A stretch of 64,000 nt of DNA from Marisa cornuarietis (lineage: Eukaryota > Mollusca > Gastropoda > Architaenioglossa > Ampullariidae): contig SMMW01000622.1 of the NCBI GenBank assembly GCA_004794655.1, positions 930,001-994,000 of the forward strand, in the 5' to 3' direction. The stretch's first letter is position 1, and the number at the start of each line of letters is the position of its first letter. Of this stretch, positions 46,861 through 59,080 are shown in pieces. Below the pieces are notes generated by a model. The model was not told the DNA's origin and did not search any database. It worked only from the letters and a program-made list of their open reading frames with translations. Both the position numbers and the translations under genes were made by a program.

Positions 46861-48389
46861 CTGCACTAAATGGTTGGTTGCGGAAAAGAACAAACAGTAA
46901 TATATATGTATGGCACTTCGGAAAGCTACAATTGTGCCGGAGCGCTGCATGGACGCTTGTCGCTGCTGCATGGATCTGCTATCGCACCTGATGAAACTGA
47001 TAGAACTAATAGTTCTGAGAATCTGGTCATTCGTTTTCAAGTGTGCATCGAATAAAGTGGGAGAAACATCAGGTGTGAATGTACTTCTGTAAGCTTGCAC
47101 ACCACTGAGGCCTCAAACCATTCTCCCATACTGTGGTATAGTGAAACAATAGTTATACATCGAGTACAGAAAAAATCTTGATGTATCCAAACATATACTC
47201 TAAACGAATTAAGCAATGTTAACAGTTGGCGTTATGAAGACACGTCGACATGAAGGTTTCTTATCCACTCCAGCCCCGAATTCTCCCTCTTGATTTTCTC
47301 CACGGCCTCTGTCCACTCTCTCTCTCTCTCTCTAATCATTGTTATATTTAGGGCTTGTGTTTTATGTCGAGTTTGACGTCGCTCAAATAGGTCATTCGCA
47401 ATGGAGTGATTTTGGATTGCTTTTTCCTCCCTTTCCCTGTCAGCATGTGACTACGAACTGGTTTTCATTCCTATACATACACACATGCATACAGTATCAA
47501 TCCGGTCGAATTTACTGGTACTTTAGTGAATAAAAAAGAGACAGAAAGCAGCCGTCTTCTCTTCTCTTCTCTCCGTGCCCATTGCCACCTCTACTTGCGG
47601 CCACATAATGTACATAGAACATCTTGTACCCCATCCATCGCCTGGTCATCATCTTCCACTTCTTTGAAAACGATATGTCAACATTTGTTGAGAGGGAAAC
47701 AGGTGCATTTTGATATAAGACAAGCAGCGGTCTGTGCTCAAATTTGTGCTTTTCAGTTAAATATTGCTGAAATCTATTTGAGAGAGAGAGTGGCACCGAC
47801 TGGACTCCAGCAAGTTCTACCCGTGTGTGACACGTGTGTGTGCGAGAGAGAAACCAACTAAACTCCAGTAAGTTTTCCTCAAGTAAGAGAGAGACACTTT
47901 TTGACACTTGATATCTTTGATGTCAGTGACTTTGTCATTACGACGTGAGGAAGATGCAAGCATAACATTAACAAAACAAAGCAGAATACAAAATCCAACA
48001 TAAACAAATGGACATATTCGTTCAATTCGAACACAAAAATAGACCTGGGCTCACTGGCCACCAACAATTTGTCTGATCAGCTTGCATTTATTCTCGAACT
48101 GGCTGGTAAATTGTTCCGTCTGAAATCAGCTCATATATCGTGTGTAACACTACAATTGTTTAACTGTTTTTTACATATTCTTACTCCACAATACCCTAAA
48201 CTAAAGTAATGCACAACCTGCAAAATTTAATTTCAACTTGTATCCACAAGAATTGTTTTTGGCCTAATTTCACTTCCTTCAGCTGTGTACTTTGCTACAA
48301 AGGTAATAGGATCTTCATTCCTTTGTGTGAGTTCCTCCTCTGCTCTCTTTGTGTTAGATGTTTGGAGGAAACTACTTTTTTTTTTAAAG
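46861..48389. other. Spacer, nothing recognised
   Basis: Holds a short TC run (47,318-47,333) and open frames on both strands at 47.5-47.9 kb without family features. Confidence 0.4.
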
Positions 48390-48570
48390 AATGGTTTTGT
48401 GTACTTCACAAGTATTGAAAGTGAGCGTCATCTTCAGTGGCATCTGTTTTATTACAAGATCGACAGCCTGTTTGTATTGTTGCATCTTGGTAAAACCACC
48501 TCGTATTGGCATTAAGTCCCAAGGTTCTTGTTCTCAGTCTAGCCAGTGTACTTATATACCTTGTGTTTGT
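48390..48570 (-). mobile_element. LINE tail fragment (RNase H/zinc-finger end)
   Basis: The minus strand reads ISTLARLRTRTLGLNAN, then GCRSCNKTDATEDDAHF. This resembles the RLRTGTLGLNA...C-SC---EDVEHFL end of many LINE ORF2 proteins. Only about 50 residues are recognisable. Confidence 0.55.
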
Positions 48571-51430
48571 TACAATTAATAAATATTTCTCTGGCTGCAT
48601 ATTATCACTAAAAGAAGAGCACCGTTGATAGACTTTACTATAGTCTCTATTTCTGAATGTCTGGCTTGGTTAAAAACAGCAGGTGAGACGATCTTTAAAT
48701 TCCTTTTATCATCCTAAGGGATGATATCCGTCTACTGCATGACTGAACAGTAACCTCTACACACTTAGAGGGGAGAGAGGGGGTCACCGCTGTCGTAACA
48801 GTGGCCGGCTAGATATTGCCGGATATGGCAATAATGTATATTCCGTGTTATGACTGACACCGAAGAGAAACACAGTAACAGCAGCGCCGCGAGCTCCATT
48901 GGCCTGAAGGGCTCACTATGGTAGAAGTAAGCTGCTACAGCGGAAGGAAGCTGCACTATGGCAGGGGCTAATTGTTACAACAAAAAGAAGCTGCACTATA
49001 GCAAGGGCTTGCTACAACAGAAGTAAGGCGACACTGTGGCGAGATAGAAGGGTTCACCGTGACAAGCGTTAGCAGCAGATACAACAGAAATGATTCGCTG
49101 CTTCAGGCAGCGCCAACAGGAAGTCACGACCCTCGCAACCTCCGTACAGAAGGCCTGTAGTGAAGTACAAGCGGAGCGTGGCACTCAAGAGTTGACCCCC
49201 TGGATGAAACTTGATAAGATCAAAACAAAGAACGGACCCCCCCCCCACCCTGAGCGTGCAGTGCGCGTGCGCGTAGTTTGGAGCGGCTGCACGGTGACGC
49301 CACAAAATCCATGACGTGCAGGGACAAGAGCACAACACTGGGTGGCCCAGCGAGCAACCGTTGCAGGCAGGCAGAGGAAAAGGTAGTGCCACCACCGCTC
49401 TCAGCATCTGTGAGTAGACAGGGGACAGCACGCACACCAGTACACACGTGACAGCACACACAGGCCAACACGCACGCCAGTACACGCATGCAGTCACTTG
49501 TCTAGGAGAGCTGTGATGAGATACAAGTACTATTACTTGTCTAGGATTGACTGGAATAGCTGCGGTTAGACAATTAATCATTTAATTGTCTGATTGTCTA
49601 GGTTATATGTATTTGGATACAAGTAAAGTTACTTGTCTAGGATAGCTGTGGTGGTGGTAATGTTCTTGTTCGCCTATTTTTTATGATTATTTTTTATCAC
49701 ACTTGGAGACCAGCTTTCGAGATAGAACTGTCAGTCACCGGCAAAGCATTCAAAGCACAGGATAGCTGTGGTTAAGTGGTATTGACTTGATGACGCCATG
49801 GTGATGACCAGAGTATAGTTCTTGTGGAGTGTTATAGTTCTCGCGAGGAAGAACTGAGCCAACGAACAGATTTCACTCCTCCATTGACAACGATGCTAGT
49901 TGTAGGAGACGTGGGGACTATACTACCGTCAGACTTGACTCCAGCGCGGGCACAGGGCCAACACACAAGCAGCACGTGTTCACTTGACATCATTCTGGAG
50001 CCGAGCGATATTTGTGTGGCACCAGGGTCCCTCACCAGTTCCTTGCAGACTGCTTGACCTGCACCGCGCATACATAAGACCCTAAAGGGCCAGTGTGCCA
50101 AAAAAACAGCCAGAGAAGACGATCGGTGAATGTATGAATCATTTTTGGAAGGATGTGTCAGTAAAAGATCATCCTTTGTCAGTCATGATTAGAGAGTTTA
50201 TAGGGGAGGAAAAATAAATGATCATCAAAAGAATTTTCTGTCTTTGGTACACTGATGAGAGAAAAGTATGGCGATTTGTGCCGGTAGTGTTTGCATACCT
50301 TATCAAACCTTTCTGCCTAAAATGTGGTCAGTTCGATATTCTTAGTAAAGCCTCTGCCAAGATTGCAGTTTCTTTTTTTTTTTTTTTTTTTGGTTTGAGC
50401 TGAATGTCAACAGGAGTTTGAATTCTTAAGTAGTGTTTTACTACAGACAATACAGAATCTGTTGGTGACTACGTCTGCCAACACATGGCGCCCTTGTTTG
50501 CCTCCCGTCTTGGGGCAATGATCATTTTCCGTTTGCTGCGAACAGTGTGCACCACAGAACTGTGCGCACTTACAGAAAACTCAGTTTGCGACACTGGACC
50601 ACATAAGCAGCCAGTGTCACAAGTCAGCTTCCAAGGCACCGTGTTACTTAATTCTGTACCCCCACACCCCCCACACACACACACTTCTCCTACAGCAGGT
50701 GCCCCGCTAGCGTAGTGGATAACACGAGTCTTATCAAATTTCGCAAACATGTCGAAACCATTTGCGTCTCTTGTAGCAAAACTGGCCAGGATCTGGAAAT
50801 CAGGGAAGACAGGACCATGAAGGAGGAAAACCAAGGTTTGACAAACGTGGAGAGAACTAGAGTGTTTCGCTAGTGTTTATGCAAAACATTTTTTTGCAGG
50901 TTGGTGAAAACGAAACTATAGTCTTCACAACAAAACCGTCACAAAATGATAACAGCACTATAGTGAATCCACATCTACATATCTAGCACTTTGCGTCACC
51001 CCAGCTACCCAGCTGTGTCTTCAGCTTTAGTGCCACTATAGTAGCTGTACATCGGCACACCGATACTGGTACTCAGCTACAAGAGCGTCAGTGGTTCCCA
51101 ACTTTTTGCTCTGGGTACAGCAACAGGGTGATGAGCATTCCTCATTACACGAAAGCACGTGCGTGGCATGTAGAGGCGTATGCGCTGCCAAGTCAGGGAA
51201 TCAAGGCGCAGGCCATCCCGTGTGCTGCCGAGTCACCAGAGATGATTGTGTCATGTGTCTCGTTACGCAGTGTCATGTATTTGAGTATCATGTATGAACA
51301 TGCAAGGAAGAGCTTGTGGTGTGTGATAACACAAGGCTATGACTGTGTCATGTGCCTAGTCGTGCAGCGATAGCTGTGTCACGTGTCTTATAATGCAGAT
51401 CGAGTGTGTCGTCATATTAATACCCAAACA
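48571..51430. other. Repeat-rich spacer
   Basis: Contains an imperfect ~40-bp tandem motif (AAGCTGCACTATGGCAGGGG and variants, about 48,905-49,030) and a CACA/GCACGCACAC-rich stretch (49,410-49,490). A TACTTGTCTAGGATAGCTGTGG motif recurs three or four times (49,493-49,770). Other contents are an 18-base T run (50,371) and a tRNA-like A box at 50,708. An imperfectly doubled GACTGTGTCATGTGCCTAGT segment lies at 51,240-51,400. No gene was recognised. Confidence 0.4.
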
Positions 51431-51649
51431 TTTTTTTCTTAAAGGTATACTCAAGGCAAAATAAAACTGTTTAGATTCTCACAAAGAGTATGATTAATAT
51501 GAATCTCATCTATTTTCGTGTCTATTCATGTGCAAAAAGTTGAAGGTTATGTGGAGTGTTGTGTTTAATAAGAGAAATTACACCGGACACTTTCGCTTGC
51601 TTCAACGAAGTCTCGTTCTCCGTCACGTGACCTTATGATTGTTTACCAA

Positions 51650-51845
51650 GCAAAACGAATGCAGCTGCCACCCGATTGCCGAAAAAAAAGGGGTGGAAGG
51701 AGCTCAAATATAGTTTTCACAAGTTTCCAAATGACAGAAACTTGAGAAGAGAATAAAATTAAGGATGAAACGACTCAGATACGAAACTACAAAGCTTTGT
51801 GAGGCTAGAGACTCGGACACCTTGTGCTCAAAACACTTGGTATAA
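51650..51845 (+). pseudogene. Decayed THAP zinc-finger domain
   Basis: One frame reads GWKELKYSFHKFPNDRNLRRE, the THAP core (SFH-FP-D--LR--W). After a stop and frame change, the DNA reads SDTLCSKHLV, matching the closing C-x2-H of the C2CH finger. The opening Cys pair lies in yet another frame. THAP domains bind DNA and occur in host proteins and in P-element or Harbinger-type transposases. The remnant is more likely transposon-derived, but that cannot be settled here. Confidence 0.5.
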
Positions 51846-52029
51846 AGCTTTACGAGCACACGAACGATCGAGCGAACAGTGCGGCTTGCGCTTTGTGTCT
51901 CAGTTTCTGTGGGATAAGTTTCTACATTTTTTCAGCATTATGAAGTTGTCAAAAAAAGAATGGGATGCATCTGACAGATGATATTCAGTCGCCAAACAGG
52001 TCAGTGTCACGAATGCACCTGATGCTAGC

Positions 52030-54376
52030 TAAAATTGTAAACAATAAACTGCGAGTCTCTAATTCTACCATGATCAACATTACAGTCTGTGAATGACTGC
52101 ATGTACATAATAAAAAGTATTAGATTGTAGCTATATCAAACATGTGAACGACAAAAATATACAGTAACTTGTGAGAAAATAATGCATCAAGCTGCAAGTA
52201 TAAAGAAAATATAGGCCTACTATTGTTCATCTGATACTTGCTACATTTTATTTTAAATTATTTACATTTTATACAACGAAAGCTTGTTTTATTGATCTAT
52301 GTCTTTGTAAGGATGGCTTCTGTTTCTAAACATGAAATCTCTAAAATGTTGAAAGGATACTGCTTACATAATGAGCATGTTAACACATGCATGCACTAAT
52401 TATATTAATTCTTGTGTGCAGTATATCAGAGATAACATTAAAGAGTGTATTCATTGCTGAGTTCAGAGCAGAATTTTTCATTAATGTTTATTCCAGACAA
52501 TGACCAACCAGTCACAATAAACTGCTAAATTGTGCATGCATGAAGGGGTGCAAACAGACCCAGATTTCCAGGTTTGTTTACCTTTGTTTTCTTCAAGATC
52601 CTCACAAACTGATTCAGAAAGATAACGGCCACTTTCTAGTTATGTTTGATGTTTACCTCTTATATCTAAACTCAGGAAGAATAAAATTTGTAAATGATGG
52701 TTATTTAATCCTAACAAAGATATTCAAAGCCACAAATAAATGCAATGCTTGATATGTAGATTAAAATAAACGTTTTTTTCATTATTTTATTAAGTTATTG
52801 CTTTCTAAAAGTCAATATACCTGCTTTTTATTAATAATAAAATGAAAATGTCCAGCAGATGTGACCTTATGTTGGGGACTGGACTGTGAGACAGAAAAGG
52901 CAGATGACACCGCACACACAGGAAAAGACTGGAAAAGTTCAACACTCAAAGAGCACAGGTAGAAAAACTGGTACTAATTTTCTTCAAGCAGTTGCTTTAG
53001 CCTGTGTATTATATCATGTTTAAGTAATGAGGCATTGTGTTTATTATCTAAATGTTAATTGATAAATACAGAAATACATATGCATCTCAAAAGTGTTCAT
53101 TTGATGCACGTTTACTGTAATCCACAGAAGTGCAAAGAATTATAAAATTATGGAAATGTCGATACGTTGTTGAAACTGTTTTTAAATGTTTATAGAACAA
53201 TCAATTAAATAATGTACATGCTACAGAAACTGAAAGATAAGAGGATAATCAATCACTCAATAAATAATTGTCGCTTGAGCATAAAAATACACATTATCAG
53301 TTGCAGCCACACCATGAACAAAAGATTATGTACTATTTTAATGTAGAGAACATGGCTATAGGTATTCCTAACACTTCTTTTCAAACTAATAACAAATATC
53401 ATTTTAAATTATAATTTAATTTCATGACATCAAAATTAAAATGATCAACTATTATATTTTATATTTTTTCTTCTGGTAGTGTCGCATCATATTGAGGTCA
53501 TTGTACATCATGTATGATTCTTCTAAGCCTTAGAGGGATAAATACAAGTATTACATATGGATTTTAGTGTAGGAAAGGGTAAATTTTAAAAGAAACAGAT
53601 TTTTCACCTCTTCACTTCTCTTTTCTGCTATTTTTCAGGGGTTTCTAAGAATATCATTGTGTCTAGTTGACCTGAGGGTAATTTTAGCTTGTCATTATGG
53701 TCCAAAAGCCTATTGAATTATGTGTAGTGATGTTCATCATCATCACCAGAAGGACTGGGCAAAGAACAGCTAGTATGAGACAAGTAAGCTTCCATCTGCA
53801 ACCATGTTGTGGATATCCATGAAGACCATGGTGGGTCCTACTGCAAAGGTCAGCATGATCATCTGGAATATAGGCCCTGGATTTAAAAAAATATATATAT
53901 ACACTATAGCAACATGTAAACTAGACATTGGATTTTATTTCTGAAAATGACAGAATACTTTCTTCTTCTTTTGATTACTGTGCTTGCAAGATGTACACTG
54001 TAATGTGACAGTCCAATACTTCTGAAAAGAGCATCAAAAACTGTGCTACAAGCTTCAATACAGGATTACTAAAGCATATGATTCCTGAAAATATAATAAA
54101 GAACCAACTTCTTCTTTGGCTTCCTCATCCTGTGTGCATATTTGTTTGTGTGTTGTGAGAGTGAGTTTGTGAATGATTATAAGGAGGATGGGATGCCTGC
54201 TAAATGTGAGCTATGCACCTCAGGTGTATCATGGGTGTTTGAGCCCACCTTCAATAGTGGGATAAAAAAAAAAATTAGCCGACAACAAGCTAAATGTACT
54301 TATGAATGTATTTGTAGAAACACTCACCTATATATTATAAAGCATATTTGAAGCCAGTAAACTCCTCTGACGGAAA
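52030..54376. other. Spacer / 3' flank of the P2X7-like gene, nothing recognised
   Basis: AT-rich. A 70-codon frame at 52,540-52,752 has no recognisable domain. A CATCATCATCACCAG patch at 53,735 is minor. The 3' UTR of the minus-strand gene at 54.4 kb must lie at its right edge. Confidence 0.4.
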
Positions 54377-56525
54377 TTATTTTCTGGTCGCTGCAACAAC
54401 ACATGCAGGCAAGACTTTTCTGTTTTTCTTTCCTATCTTGTGCCATATCCATCGCACAAAGTTGCAGTAAGCCACATGTCTGTGTGTTCTGTGGAAGAAA
54501 AAAAAGTTTTCCATGCATTACTATTAATCCATAACGAATGAAAACTACTGAGATAAATTCAGCCACATGTCTGTGTGTTCTGTGGAAGAAAAAAAAAAGT
54601 TTTCCATGCATTACTATTAATCCATAACGAATGAAAACTACTGAGATAAATTCAGCCACATGTCTGTGTGTTCTGTGGAAGAAAAAAAAAGTTTTCCATG
54701 CATTACTATTAATCCATAACGAATGAAAACTACTGAGATAAATTCAGCTCCAAGTGTTCCAGAAATGATGCTTGTAAAAAAAAAATGCCAGATACACTTG
54801 TTTTAGACATCAAAATGATGTGAAGTGTGTTCCATAACTGGGTTTGAATAAATATAAAAATTGAATGCTGTATAGGGAAGATTTTATTTTGCAATTCATG
54901 TCAGATACAAGCAAGTATTTTTAACATCTCATATAAAGTGTGTTCCATAACTGGGTTTGGATAAATGTGATAATTTTCATGCTGTTTAAGGAATATTTTA
55001 TTGACAATTCACTTTTAAGCTTTTACTATACATAATTTTTTATGCCTCAACATTTAGTGTAATATTTATCTTTGAAGTGCTTTTCTTGCATTCATGCTTT
55101 TAATTTGACATTGCACAGACTAAACTGTGCCTATCAATAAAAAATGCTGGCATATCCTTTACTTGTGTGGTTCTGTGTGCATATAGTCTTCCCGCCATCT
55201 TTTTATATTAATCTGCTTTATTAGCACTATGGTGGAATCAATAACAAACCTGAAAAAAATCAATTATAAAGTCATTACATATTCAGAGCATTTCTCTCAA
55301 AAGTCTGTAAGCATTTACATGTGGTTTGCCTGCAAAGTCGCTAAAGCGCCATTCACTTAGACTGTAAGAAATAGGTGTTGTGGAGTCAGAAGTCAGATCT
55401 TGGCTCCAACACTCATCTTTCTGAATGTCTTTCAAGGTATAACCATTGGTGGCTTTCTTGAGGTACTCCGACTTCCTCCACCTTGTGTGTGTGTATTAAT
55501 TTGTGTGTTGTAAAAAAAGCACGTGCATCAGTCTGAATGTTTGTAAGTGCTTGTATATCTAAATGTGTGGGTGTTATGCAGTGTTTTGCACCTACTTTCA
55601 GTAGTGGGAAAAGACAATAACTTGCATGCTTGTAATTACACAATATTGGAGTGGGGAAAATTAGCATCCCTAAAGTAACCAGCACAAAAATTAAACATGG
55701 GAAAAATTTAAGTATGTGAAATAAGAGTTTTTACCTTGATAGACAATTTCCAGCCATGCCTTTATGACTGGTAATGCACATCTGGACCTCCTCTAAATAA
55801 TTGTTTATTTCTGAATAGAAATGGCAACATTTCTTTTCTTCTTCTTTTTGTTGTGGCCACTCCTCACAATGCTCACAACTGCACCAGTCTGAAACTCTGA
55901 TAAATAAATTCATGTACCCACACAATTAAATTGCAAACATAAATTTAAAAAGCACAGGCATAATAGCATAAAGCAAACGCAACTGCCATATTCTCTGCAT
56001 CGTTGTTATACATCTACTACACATACAGTAAGTCATTATTTAGAATATACCCCCCCCCCTAAAAAGGCTGCAAATATTGTCTGTTTGAAATATTGAAACG
56101 ATGTTGAAATATTGATTTTTGAAACTAAGCTTTGAAAAGTTCACTTTAAAACCTAAAGTAACTAAAGAACACTTTATTATCATTTACAATGTGAATATTC
56201 CGCGGGGTGTGTGTTTGCATAAGAAATAATTAGCATGTCAAATGTAATTTCATTCTTTAAACACACTACGATGTAAATTCGTCAACAACAAAGCCCAGTG
56301 CAAGTAGTTAGTGGACTTAGTGTGCATTATGTTTTTTTTTTAAAGTACTTGAATCTAAAGCATTCGTTCACTCTCTGCTCGCGTAGACACAATGTGACTT
56401 GCTCAGTCCTACCTGTTTTGTCTTTCGGCCGATTGAACATTTTCTTCTTTTTCCAATGAGGTCAAGTCGATCCCAGTGTAAGCTGATGCAATCGGTTCAA
56501 ACTGATATGGTTGGACATTGCTCAT
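54377..56525 (-). CDS. Small protein with a P2X7-receptor intracellular-domain-like fold (128 aa)
   Basis: Three minus-strand exons: 56525-56413, 55896-55735, 54488-54377, with GT-AG introns; phases agree and the frame closes at TAA. It starts MSNVQPYQFEPIAS. The middle, VSDWCSCEHCEEW, KKCCHF and QMCITSHKGMAGNC, has the Cys pattern of the zinc-binding cytosolic C-terminus of P2X7 receptors. The last exon gives THRHVAYCNFVRWIW and GKKNRKVLPACVVAATRK, the family's AYR-FV-W...R-VIP-CVV-IR ending. It has no membrane segments, so it is a stand-alone domain, as in many invertebrate genes annotated P2X7-like. About 20 residues usually present between the CITSH and HVAY motifs are absent, so either an exon was missed or the protein is short. 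The last acceptor lies in a triplicated segment. Function unknown. Confidence 0.75.
54471..54746. repeat. Tandem triplication of a 91-93 bp unit containing a 3' splice site
   Basis: Three head-to-tail copies: 54,471-54,561 (91 bp), 54,562-54,654 (93 bp) and 54,655-54,746 (92 bp). They differ only in the length of an A run. Each unit holds, on the minus strand, ~73 bp of intron, the acceptor TTTCTTCCACAG and the first 18 nt of the last P2X7-like exon. Confidence 0.97.
54789..55012. repeat. Tandem duplication with ~112-bp period
   Basis: Two diverged copies share CAGATACA, then AAGTGTGTTCCATAACTGGG and TTTATT...GCAATTCA/GACAATTCA. They lie in the last intron of the P2X7-like gene, next to the triplication. 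Confidence 0.85.
55283..55361 (-). CDS. Candidate alternative terminal exon of the P2X7-like gene
   Basis: After a good minus-strand acceptor (CACCTATTTCTTACAG) there is an open frame of 25 codons ending in TGA. It is in the correct phase to follow exon 55896-55735 and would end the protein SLSEWRFSDFAGKPHVNAYR and LLREML. The residue pattern looks protein-like. It is not the usual P2X7-like ending, so this may be an isoform, a neighbouring gene's exon, or chance. Confidence 0.35.
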
Positions 56526-57448
56526 AGCCACCTTGATTATTAAAAATTTGGATATTACCAGTCCAACTAACGAGTCACCACCGATCACTTGTGTTCAAAT
56601 CCTAGTACTGACCGACACTTACGCGTCCCAGAACTACGTCATACAAAGGAATCGTCTGCTAACCGTCTCGCGAAGACATCGCGGTTTCTCGGCGGAAGGA
56701 TATAACGAGTAAATTTCACTGGAAATTTTCGATTTTTATAAACATCGGCAACCGAGGTAGTGCTAAGAAATGGTAATAAGGTGAAGAAAGCATCATTTAT
56801 TTATCCTGTATTGTTTTAGTGAACTGCAATCGTAATTAAATATAATTTGCAAACGTTTTGGACCGTCCCCACAGCCTTATCACCGATAATTTGCCTTTAG
56901 AATACCTTTAACGTGCGCGCGCATTTAGAAAAAAATACTTTCTCACGCCAACACTGTGTTTATTTACGTTCACAGATATATGAGAGATGTCTGTGAATGG
57001 ATGAGCAGCTGTGGTTGTTGCCTCTATTTGTGACACGATTCATTTCACAACCCTTAATTAGCCTGTACCAACCGGCTTTAGTCGCCGAGACTGGGGACTT
57101 CGTTGAGCGAACATTTCATGTTTCACAAATTTGCCTTAGAATCTTTGAACCGAATGTCATATACTGAACAGTAAAAACATTCTTTCATCGTCACCAACTG
57201 TGCCAGCCGGCGTCTGCAAAACATTGCACTGTCACCACCGACACGACTGGTGATCTAATGTTTAGGCCAGAAGTGCCAACACTTTTCTTTGTTTAACTCA
57301 AAGTTATCCTTATTAACCGAAACACAGAAAAGTGTTTTTTTCGTTCTATCACACTTTGAGGACTTGAGATAAAAGAACCTGTACATAACTGTCCTGTTAA
57401 AAATGACACTGGTAGATAACGGGATGACTAGATAACACTTCTCTGCCG

Positions 57449-57510
<62 letters not shown>

Positions 57511-57847
57511 AAATGTCGAAAAAGTCTAATAAAACGGAAAAGAAGTAGTTGATTTTCTTGTTGCCAAAAAAAAAAACTCATGAATGTTCAAAAGAATTTA
57601 AAAGTAAAACTTTTCGTGACTGATTTCAGAGCTGCAGCTTGACATCCAGGAAGAGCTGGTGTGTGACGTTGTCTGTGACAGGCAGTACACGAGAGTGTCA
57701 CGTGCATTACTGAGCCAGTGACGCCTTCATTACTGTTTTTTTATATACATCACCCTTCCCTCGTCATTACAGATTACTTTCCCACTAAAATCCCTGATTA
57801 CTTCTTCATCGCTGACTTTTGGGCCACCGGTTCTTTGACATCCGGAT
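56526..57847. promoter_or_regulatory. Shared 5' spacer between divergent P2X7-like and TRP genes
   Basis: About 1.3 kb separate the two start codons, with the genes head to head. The spacer includes a (TG)n array (57,452-57,509) with about 29 units. No TATA box or recognisable factor site was singled out. Confidence 0.35.
57452..57509. repeat. (TG)n microsatellite
   Basis: About 29 TG units, roughly 340 bp upstream of the TRP start codon. Confidence 0.95.
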
Positions 57848-58211
57848 ATGGAGGACGACGACAAACTACGACGTCGCAAACGAGTTCGCTCCAGCTTGAC
57901 CAGCTCGGACGTCACATCGACAAGAGGTGAGAGAGTGGTGGTCGTGAGAAGAGGGGTGGGGAACGACAACGACCATGACGATTCTGACCTAACTTTAGTG
58001 TAGTCCGACTACTTTAGTTGGGCTAGGTTATTCTAGGTTTGTCATGCTGCTTTTGTATTTCCATGTTCAATATGGCCCTGCTGTTTTAGTGCTTTGTGTA
58101 CTTTTAATGTGGTCATATTACTTTAGGGTAGCCAAAGAGACTAAGTTAAGAATATCTTTTACCGTGGTTAAAGCAATGCATCCTTCACAGAAGAAATCTC
58201 TCTCTTTGTGT

Positions 58212-58266
<55 letters not shown>

Positions 58267-59030
58267 CGGTGCAGTAGAACTCTAAAATACTGAATTGCAT
58301 TTTTCATTAAAAAAAAGATAGCTTTATTACTTATTATTTATACTGTGTTATTTGTGCTAGAATTGTTTTTTCCCCGTTATCATTTTTTTCTGGCAACAAT
58401 TTTCTGCATCATGCCAGAATGTGGACTACCCATAGCTGAACAGGACAAAGGTCGTCGTGTCCGAGGGCGCGTGTTTTGCGTTTTATTTTGTCTCGAGCTT
58501 TTTTTCTCCTATTTTCATTTGTTTCCGCACGCAGGTTCCAATCACGTGGAGTTTCTTGACCTGGACATTTATCAGTCGCGTCCGTCCATGTGTGATGTCC
58601 TGGAGCAAGATGTAACAGACGACACCTTTCAGGCAGAAGTGAGACTTGTTTTCTGTTCCCTCCAGCGAGTTAAGCTGCTAAACCACTTGTGAAAGTTATG
58701 CTCTTATTCGACTCATGTAGTCGATATATTTTTAGTGTTGAAGTCGAAAATAGTCTGGTAAACTAGTCTGTCGTCGGTGTTCTGTTGTCTTTGATTCTTT
58801 CTCCCTTCCCCGCTCCCTTCCCACATTCACGCCCACCTGCTCCACCCGTAGACAGCTGCGATCACAGCAGGACGCGGGCAGGTGTGTCAAGGGGTAGCAA
58901 AGCAGTCAAGCAGATTGGTGCCTGGCGGAAAAAAAACTAACCACTTGAGTAAGGAGTGGGTCAATGGTGATCCATGAGGGACCTGTTTCGTTAGGTCATA
59001 AATAAATTATAAAAGTTATAAATATGTGGG

Positions 59031-59080
<50 letters not shown>

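Noticed and set aside
46350..46991. 213-codon plus-strand frame
   Set aside because: It runs antisense through NDUFA6 exon 1 and then through a SINE; both explain the sequence.
47512..47907. Overlapping 111- and 131-codon frames on opposite strands
   Set aside because: No recognisable domain, no splice logic, and composition like the surrounding spacer.
49069..49581. 170-codon minus-strand frame
   Set aside because: Cys/Val-rich text from CACA-like and GC-rich repeats; no family signature.
50701..50775. tRNA-like start with a perfect A box (TAGCGTAGTGG)
   Set aside because: No matching acceptor stem or convincing B box at the right distance. It is more likely a SINE head or chance.
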